Assembly: GCF_006442205.1 (NCBI RefSeq)
Contig: NZ_VFVR01000009.1
Span: forward strand, 186,001 to 250,000
From: Mesorhizobium sp. B2-3-12
Lineage (GTDB): Bacteria > Pseudomonadota > Alphaproteobacteria > Rhizobiales > Rhizobiaceae
Length of the DNA stretch: 64,000 bases
Direction: 5' to 3'
In this document: one piece after another, positions 59,255-64,000 of the stretch
How positions within the stretch are numbered: the first letter of the stretch is position 1
How the letters are laid out: each line of letters begins with the position of its first letter
Made by a program: the position numbers and the translations under genes
The notes under the pieces: model-generated
What the model was told of the DNA's origin: nothing
Databases searched by the model: none
Seen by the model: the letters and a program-made list of their open reading frames with translations, nothing else

Positions 59255-60004
59255 TTAAAGCGCTGCCTCCAGCATGAGATAGGCTCCGAGCGCCAGCAGC
59301 CCGGCGAAGAACACCGTGCGAAAGGTCTCGACGCTCATCTTCTGGCGCAGCGCCTGGCCGACGAACATGCCGGCCAGCGCGGGCAGCAAGGCCAGCACCG
59401 ACCCAGCCAGTTGCGCCGTCGGCGAGGCCAGCGCGCCGGTCCTGACCAGGCCGAAGCCGAGGGCCAAGGTCGACACGGTGAAGGAGAGGCCGAGGGCCTG
59501 GATCAGGTCTTCCCTGCCCAGCCGCAGCGATTGCAGGTAAGGCACCGCCGGAATGACGAAGACGCCGGTGGCGCCGGTGACCAGGCCGGTCGCCACGCCG
59601 ACCAGAGGCGACATCCACGCTTCGTGGCGCGCCGGCGTGGTGAAGCCGGCCTTGGCGAGGCCCACAAGCGCATAGAACACCAGTGCTGTGCCAAGCCCGG
59701 CGGAGGCGATCGTCGTGTGCGCGCCGGTCAGCAGGCCGGCGCCGGCGACGGTGCCGATGACGACGCCGGCCATCATCGTCCACAGCCGCTTGCACAAGCC
59801 GCCGAAGGACGGGCCGGTGAACAATTGCCACAGGTTGGTGACCAGCGACGGGATCAGCAGCAGAGCAGCGGCCTGCGCCGGCGGCATGGTCACCGCCAGC
59901 AGGCCCATCGCCACGGTCGGCAGCCCCATGCCGACGACGCCCTTGACCAGGCCGGCGGCGAGGAAGACGAAACCGATGAAGGCGACGGCGCCGATGCTCA
60001 GCAT
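59255..60004 (-). CDS. TauE/SafE-family sulfite/anion exporter
   Basis: A membrane transporter of 249 residues with seven or eight TM helices. FIGFVFLAAGLVKGVVGMGL, PTVAMGLLAVTMPPAQAAAL and GVATGLVTGATGVFVIPAVP give the two-fold TauE/SafE repeat. The family exports sulfite, sulfoacetate or related anions. It follows a small membrane gene by 39 bases on the same strand, and the divergent LysR gene may control both. Substrate unknown. Confidence 0.88.
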   Translation of the reverse strand: MLSIGAVAFIGFVFLAAGLVKGVVGMGLPTVAMGLLAVTMPPAQAAALLLIPSLVTNLWQLFTGPSFGGLCKRLWTMMAGVVIGTVAGAGLLTGAHTTIASAGLGTALVFYALVGLAKAGFTTPARHEAWMSPLVGVATGLVTGATGVFVIPAVPYLQSLRLGREDLIQALGLSFTVSTLALGFGLVRTGALASPTAQLAGSVLALLPALAGMFVGQALRQKMSVETFRTVFFAGLLALGAYLMLEAAL

Positions 60005-60043
60005 GGATGGGCGCTCAGCATGAGCCCGGGCACGCCGGTTGCT

Positions 60044-60247
60044 TCAGTCATGCAACAGCATGTCCGTCGCCTCGGCATCCCGGTTTGCCGGCGCGGCATC
60101 ACGGCTGGCGGAAGCCGCCGCCACGGTGCATTCCCGCGAACCAGGACGCGTTTGCGCCATCGCAAGCGAGGCCACCGCGAGCGCCAGCACGATCGCCGCG
60201 CCTTCAAGAATGCCCAGCCCTCGCCGGCCTGTCGCTTTTTCGGTCAT
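60044..60247 (-). CDS. Small single-TM protein (67 aa)
   Basis: Starts MTEKATGRRGLGILEGAAIV after GGAG. One TM helix (LEGAAIVLALAVASLAMAQT) is followed by a polar tail with one Cys. Upstream of the TauE-type transporter on the same strand, so probably co-transcribed; could be an exporter partner or an exported lipoprotein-like peptide. No family recognised. Confidence 0.55.
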   Translation of the reverse strand: MTEKATGRRGLGILEGAAIVLALAVASLAMAQTRPGSRECTVAAASASRDAAPANRDAEATDMLLHD

Positions 60248-60314
60248 CGCATATCTCCACGCCAAATGATTTGACTGAGATCCGGGTCGCCCACAATGTG
60301 GAAGTTGCGCTGCC

Positions 60315-60337
60315 AGCCTTCGGCCTGAACGAAGGCT
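60315..60337. promoter_or_regulatory. 8-bp inverted repeat in the TauE/LysR divergent region
   Basis: AGCCTTCG, 7-base centre, CGAAGGCT, 33 bases before the LysR start. A plausible LysR-type site or leader hairpin. Confidence 0.35.
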
Positions 60338-60369
60338 GATCCGGCACGACACGATTTGCGGGAGCGAAA

Positions 60370-61242
60370 ATGCGCTTCGACCTCACCGATCTCAGGCTGT
60401 TCCTGCTGGTCGCCGAACGCGGCAGCATCACGCATGGCGCCGAACTCGCCGGCCTGGCGCTGGCCTCGGCCAGCGCGCGCATCAAGGGCATGGAGGAAAG
60501 CCTCGGCGCGCCGCTCCTGGAGCGGCGCCGGCGCGGCGTGGTGCCGACGGCGGCCGGACAGGCGCTGCTCCACCATGCGCGCGCCGTGCAGAACCAGATC
60601 GAGGCGATGGCCGGCGACCTCGGCGCCTATGCCACGGGCCTGCGCGCCCGCGTGCGGCTGATGGCCAACACGGCGGCGACCAGCGAACTTCTGCGCGAAG
60701 CAGTCCCTGCCTTCCTGGTCGCGCATCCCGGCATCGACATCGAGCTCGAGGAGCGCCCCAGCCATGAGATCGCCGAGGCCGTGGCCAACGGTGCGGCCGA
60801 TCTCGGCATCGCCGCGACCTGGGCCGGGCTTGCGCATCTCGAGCAGAAACCGTTCTTCGTCGACCGCCTGGTGGTGATCACCGCGCGGAACCGGCCCGGC
60901 CTCGCAGGGCATGGCGTCGGCATGGCCGATATCCTGGGCGAGGCCTTTGTCGGCTTGAGCGCCGGCCATGCCTTGCAGGAACACATCGCCCGCCAGGCGG
61001 CCCGGCTCGGCGGCCACCTGCATTTTCGCATCCGCGTGCCCGGTCTCGATAATGTCTGCCGGCTGGTCTCGCAAGGCGCCGGCATCGCCATCGTGCCCGA
61101 AAGTGCCGCGCGCCGCGCCGCCCGCACGCTGCGCGCCCTGCGGCTCGGCGATGACTGGGCAACGCGCCAGCTCAATCTCTGCGCCCGCAGCTTCGAGGCG
61201 CTGACGCCGCAGGCGAAACTGCTGGCGGCGGCGCTGGCGTGA
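60370..61242 (+). CDS. LysR-family transcriptional regulator
   Basis: A 290-residue LysR regulator. HTH: LRLFLLVAERGSITHGAELA, GLALASASARIKGMEESLGA; linker ERRRRGVVPTAAGQALLHHA. Effector domain contains DLGIAATWAGLAHLEQKPFF. GGAG lies just upstream of the ATG. Divergent from the small membrane protein and TauE gene, so it probably activates anion export. Confidence 0.9.
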   Translation: MRFDLTDLRLFLLVAERGSITHGAELAGLALASASARIKGMEESLGAPLLERRRRGVVPTAAGQALLHHARAVQNQIEAMAGDLGAYATGLRARVRLMANTAATSELLREAVPAFLVAHPGIDIELEERPSHEIAEAVANGAADLGIAATWAGLAHLEQKPFFVDRLVVITARNRPGLAGHGVGMADILGEAFVGLSAGHALQEHIARQAARLGGHLHFRIRVPGLDNVCRLVSQGAGIAIVPESAARRAARTLRALRLGDDWATRQLNLCARSFEALTPQAKLLAAALA

Positions 61243-61257
61243 GGCCAAGCCCCTTGC

Positions 61258-61956
61258 TCACACCACTTCGAGCACCTTGCCGGTATCATGCTGGCGCACG
61301 AAATCGACGCGGCCGCCGTCCCAGTGGTAGCTGTAGTGGCGGCCCTGGACCGGGACACCGATGACGTCGGGCCAGAAGATGCCGATGCACGCTCCGTCGG
61401 GCATGCGCACGCTGTTCCATACCAGCCCGTCGCTGCCCGAGGCCCGCAGCGCCCGTCCTTCGGCCTGCGAGGCGCTGTAGTCGTCCGGGTCGAGCACGCC
61501 GGGCACGGCGTTGACGTCGTCGAGGTCGCGGTCGACGCTGCCGATCAGCACGCGGAAATCGGCCGTCCAGCCCGGCGCCTCATGGGTGGCGCGCATGAAT
61601 TTCTGGTGATGGTGGATGGTTTCGGCGAGCGCCACGTCCTCGCTGTCGCCGGCATAATAGATTCCGTAGCTGCCATCCGAGAAGCGGCCGGGCCGTAAGG
61701 TCGAACAATGCACGAAAGGCGCCATGACGAAGCTGGCGCCGGGGCCGGAGACCCGCCTTGCGGCCGGCACCTTGCCGAGGTCGCCGAGCTCGAGCCGGAT
61801 GCGCGGATTGGTCTTCTCCTCGACGGCGGCCAGCGCCTCCCAGTCGCGCGGGTCGGCAATGTCCTCGAACAGGTCAATCGGCGGATGGATGGAGCGGATG
61901 ATGCGAAAAGTCTGGGGCCAGTGGACGCGGCGCCGGACCGCGAACCCACTCACCAT
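61258..61956 (-). CDS. RES-domain toxin
   Basis: A 232-residue toxin of the RES family. Members hydrolyse or phosphorolyse NAD+, or modify nucleotide-synthesis enzymes. The RES motif residues are Arg (FRIIRS), Glu (DVALAETIHHHQKF) and a C-terminal Ser/Asn zone (SDGLVWNSVRMPDGACIGIF). ATG overlaps the antitoxin stop (ATGGTGA), so expression is coupled. Being longer than typical stand-alone RES toxins (about 160-180), it has an N-terminal extension of some 60 residues. Confidence 0.88.
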   Translation of the reverse strand: MVSGFAVRRRVHWPQTFRIIRSIHPPIDLFEDIADPRDWEALAAVEEKTNPRIRLELGDLGKVPAARRVSGPGASFVMAPFVHCSTLRPGRFSDGSYGIYYAGDSEDVALAETIHHHQKFMRATHEAPGWTADFRVLIGSVDRDLDDVNAVPGVLDPDDYSASQAEGRALRASGSDGLVWNSVRMPDGACIGIFWPDVIGVPVQGRHYSYHWDGGRVDFVRQHDTGKVLEVV

Positions 61957-62360
61957 GCACCACGCTCCGCGTCGAGCCATTCGCGCATCGCCGCGAGATC
62001 GGAGATGTCGCCGCGCAGCATCAGGTCGAGCGCCGACTGGCCGCCGAATGTGGCATTGGGCTTGCGGATCCAGGCATAGCCGCGCGCCGGCTCGGTGAAG
62101 AGATAGCGCAGCCCTTTGTGGATGCCCATCAGATGCGCCATGCGGGTGCGCAGGTCGCGGTCGATCCGGCCGACGCCGCCTTCCTTCCAACGCGCCCAGG
62201 TGCGCGCCGAGATGCCGCCAAGCAGCACGCAGGCCTCGAAGTCGGTGAGATTCCACGCCTTGAACAGATTGACCGTGGTACGCGCCAAGGCGCCGGCTTC
62301 TTCATCCGAAATGGCCGGGCCGACCGTGGCCGGCGTCGTGGTAATGGCTTGAAGCTGCAT
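61950..62360 (-). CDS. Xre/MbcA/ParS-type antitoxin (DUF2384)
   Basis: A 136-residue antitoxin. N-terminal Xre-like helices (LARTTVNLFKAWNLTDFEAC, VLLGGISARTWARWKEGGVG) bind DNA; the C-terminal part (RMAHLMGIHKGLRYLFTEPA, NATFGGQSALDLMLRGDISD) is the MbcA/ParS domain that inserts into the RES active site. It precedes and overlaps the toxin gene. Expected to repress the operon through the inverted repeat upstream. GAGG upstream of ATG. Confidence 0.9.
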   Translation of the reverse strand: MQLQAITTTPATVGPAISDEEAGALARTTVNLFKAWNLTDFEACVLLGGISARTWARWKEGGVGRIDRDLRTRMAHLMGIHKGLRYLFTEPARGYAWIRKPNATFGGQSALDLMLRGDISDLAAMREWLDAERGAW

Positions 62361-62376
62361 GTTTAGACCTCGCTAA

Positions 62377-62409
62377 TGGCAGATATATAGCATGTATCTG
62401 CCAATTGGC
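62377..62409 (-). promoter_or_regulatory. RES-Xre operator and promoter
   Basis: TGGCAGATA (62377-62385) and TATCTGCCA (62395-62403) are perfect 9-bp arms, followed by palindrome GCCAATTGGC (62400-62409). On the minus strand, TTGCCA and TATATA stand 16 bp apart as -35 and -10, with the repeat between and over them. Antitoxin autoregulation is the likely role. Confidence 0.7.
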
Positions 62410-62428
62410 AAGGATGGTCTGACTGAGC

Positions 62429-62783
62429 GTCCCTCTCCCGTCTCTATACGGGGAGAGGATGCCGGCAGGCAGGTGAGGGGCGGCGCCGACTTCGGCGGTT
62501 GGCGGTCTCCGTCAAACTGATATTGCCCGACGCTGCAAGACAAACATCGAAGCTGGCGCCGCCCCTCATTGTCCTGCCGGACATTTCTCCTCGTATAGTG
62601 ACGGGGATAAAGGGGGGTGGCGGCGATGTCGGCGCTCTTTCTGAAATGTTGGCGATTGGCGAAATCCGCCACGAAAGCGTCCCTTCTCCCCGTCACTATA
62701 CGGGGAGAAGATGCCGGTTCACCCTCCCTAGCTGCATCGCAGCGAAGGATGGGCAGGCAGATGAGGGGCGGCGCCGGCGCCTC
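62429..62783. repeat. Cluster of three RIME-like palindromic repeats
   Basis: Three copies in alternating orientation: CCCTCTCCCG/CGGGGAGAGG with GAGGGGCGGCGCCG, then GGCGCCGCCCCTCATTGTCC, then CCCTTCTCCCCG/CGGGGAGAAG with ATGAGGGGCGGCGCC. Together they fill the gap between the RES-Xre pair and the aldehyde dehydrogenase. The remainder of 62361-62807 holds no gene. Confidence 0.8.
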
Positions 62784-62807
62784 TCCAGCTACGCGCTGCA
62801 GCCAGAA

Positions 62808-64000
62808 CTACTCCGCCGCCTCGTACCCCGCGATACCCTTGATCTCCAAGAAATCCTCCAGGCCGTATTCGGCATACTCCCGGCCATTGCCCGACTGCTT
62901 GTAGCCGCCGAAGGGCAGGCCGGCGTCCCATTGGGGATAATTGATGTAGACATTGCCCGATCGCATGCGCGCCGCCACGTCGCGCGCCTTCTGCAGGTCC
63001 TTGGCCTGGATATAGGAGGCAAGGCCGTACACGGTGTCGTTGGCCTGCTCGACCGCCTGTTCCACCGTGTCATACGGCAGGATCGCCAGCACCGGCCCGA
63101 AAATCTCCTCGCGCGCGATGCGCATGTCGTGGGTGACGTCGGCGAACACGGTCGGCCTGATGTAATAGCCGCGGTTGAGTTCGGCCGGTCGGCCGGGGCC
63201 GCCGGCGACCAGCGTCGCACCCTCGTCGATGCCGGCCTGGATCAGGTCCTGGATCTTGTCGAACTGGACCTGACTGACGACAGGGCCGAGCTTGGTGTTG
63301 GCGCCGTCGGCCGGGCCGACCGTGAATTTTTCAGCCGCCACCTTGGCGTATCCGGCGGCCTCGTCGTGGCGGTCGCGCGGCACGAACATGCGCGTCGGCG
63401 CGTTGCAGGACTGGCCGCTATTGCTGAAGCAGCCGGCAACGCCCTTGGAAACGGCGGTGGCGAGGTCGACATCCGGGAACAGGATGTTGGCCGACTTGCC
63501 GCCAAGCTCCTGGTGCACGCGCTTGACCGTATCGGCGGCGGCCTTGGCCACCAATATGCCGGCCCGCGTCGAACCGGTGAACGACATCATGTCGATGTCG
63601 GGGTGGCTGGACAGCGCCTGGCCGACGCCGGGACCGTCGCCGTTGACGAGGTTGAACACGCCCTTCGGCACGCCGGCCTCGTCGATGATCTCGGCGAAGA
63701 TGATGGCGTCGAGCGGCGCGATTTCGGACGGCTTCAGCACCATGGTGCAGCCGGCGGCGAGTGCGGGACCGACCTTGCAGGTGATCTGGTTCAGCGGCCA
63801 GTTCCACGGCGTGATCAGGCCGACGACGCCGATCGGCTCCTTGACCACGAGATGATTGCCCTTGACGTGGCGGAACTGGAAATTCTTCAGCGTCTCGGCC
63901 ATTTTGGTCAGATGCGCCAGCCCAATGCCGACCTGGCTGTCGAGCGCCATCTGCCGTGGCGCGCCCATCTCGCGCGACACCGCGATCGCCAGGTCCTTGG
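62808..64000 (-). CDS. Aldehyde dehydrogenase family protein (N-terminus outside window)
   Basis: Partial: about 397 C-terminal residues; the true start lies beyond the right edge. NAD(P)-dependent aldehyde oxidation. Visible motifs: LITPWNWPLNQITCKVGPAL, FTGSTRAGILVAKAAADT (cofactor), HQELGGKSANILFPD (catalytic Glu) and FSNSGQSCNAPTRMFVPRD (nucleophile Cys). REEIFGPVLAILPYDTVEQA and GLPFGGYKQSGNGREYAEYG finish the fold. Substrate unknown. Confidence 0.93.
   Translation of the reverse strand, partial: KDLAIAVSREMGAPRQMALDSQVGIGLAHLTKMAETLKNFQFRHVKGNHLVVKEPIGVVGLITPWNWPLNQITCKVGPALAAGCTMVLKPSEIAPLDAIIFAEIIDEAGVPKGVFNLVNGDGPGVGQALSSHPDIDMMSFTGSTRAGILVAKAAADTVKRVHQELGGKSANILFPDVDLATAVSKGVAGCFSNSGQSCNAPTRMFVPRDRHDEAAGYAKVAAEKFTVGPADGANTKLGPVVSQVQFDKIQDLIQAGIDEGATLVAGGPGRPAELNRGYYIRPTVFADVTHDMRIAREEIFGPVLAILPYDTVEQAVEQANDTVYGLASYIQAKDLQKARDVAARMRSGNVYINYPQWDAGLPFGGYKQSGNGREYAEYGLEDFLEIKGIAGYEAAE

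Noticed and set aside
1..64000. Symbiosis (nod/nif/fix) genes, nod boxes, tRNA and rRNA genes
   Set aside because: Looked for throughout; none recognised. The window looks like chromosomal core and accessory DNA.

Overview
The window reads as chromosomal DNA of a high-GC alphaproteobacterium of the order Hyphomicrobiales (Rhizobiales), most like Mesorhizobium. This rests on protein character, many small rhizobial-type families (DUF982, DUF1236, DUF6456, GcrA-like), a ribose-type ABC sugar operon and RIME-like palindromic intergenic repeats. No nod, nif or fix genes, rRNA, tRNA or CRISPR array were recognised. Calls come from reading the sequence without database searches. Family names are pattern recognition, and starts were chosen from ribosome-binding sites and overlaps.

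Layout. 1-9.1 kb: an exopolysaccharide locus (DUF1972-type glycosyltransferase, Tat-exported GH5 glycosidase, O-antigen-ligase/Wzy-like polymerase, Wzz/BY-kinase-like co-polymerase with a degenerate kinase part, a beta-propeller protein like the GINT1 N-terminus, and an FAD oxidoreductase). 9.2-10.4 kb: small genes and a YCII protein behind two palindromes. 10.4-13.6 kb: a sugar locus (LacI regulator, D-tagatose/psicose-3-epimerase-like protein, divergent 2-hydroxyacid dehydrogenase) with paired LacI-type operators. 13.7-21.6 kb: regulators (HTH, GntR, TetR), an oxidoreductase, a secreted small protein, an OafA-type acyltransferase and an NmrA-like reductase. 22.2-27.6 kb: a phage-derived control module (CI/S24 repressor, GcrA-like, DUF1376, DUF6456, DUF982 pair, zinc-ribbon protein) next to a truncated, frameshifted membrane gene. 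28.2-32.6 kb: histidine phosphatase and a ribose-type ABC importer. 32.9-36.4 kb: HicAB, RibD-like reductase, SDR protein and an HTH regulator. 36.4-41.0 kb: a nucleoside-linked locus (IclR, divergent adenosylhomocysteinase homologue, Na+/solute symporter, cytidine deaminase) around a 19-bp palindrome. 41.0-44.3 kb: small proteins and an IS630-type element inserted in a stop codon. 44.4-48.3 kb: a diguanylate cyclase and a LysR/aldo-keto reductase pair. 48.4-53.1 kb: an unusual cluster of ATP-grasp-like protein, cytochrome P450, GH3-type acyl-adenylating enzyme and GNAT-like protein. 53.3-64 kb: pseudouridine synthase, two secreted paralogues, VOC protein, histidine phosphatase, UspA, AraC regulator with DUF308 protein, TauE exporter with LysR regulator, RES-Xre toxin-antitoxin pair and a partial aldehyde dehydrogenase.

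The best candidates for undescribed biology are the P450/GH3/GNAT/ATP-grasp cluster and the adenosylhomocysteinase-like/symporter/deaminase locus. The phage-derived control module, with a 15-bp motif shared by two promoters, and a 217-bp dispersed inverted-repeat element family come next. Many divergent promoters carry clean paired palindromes that predict local autoregulation.
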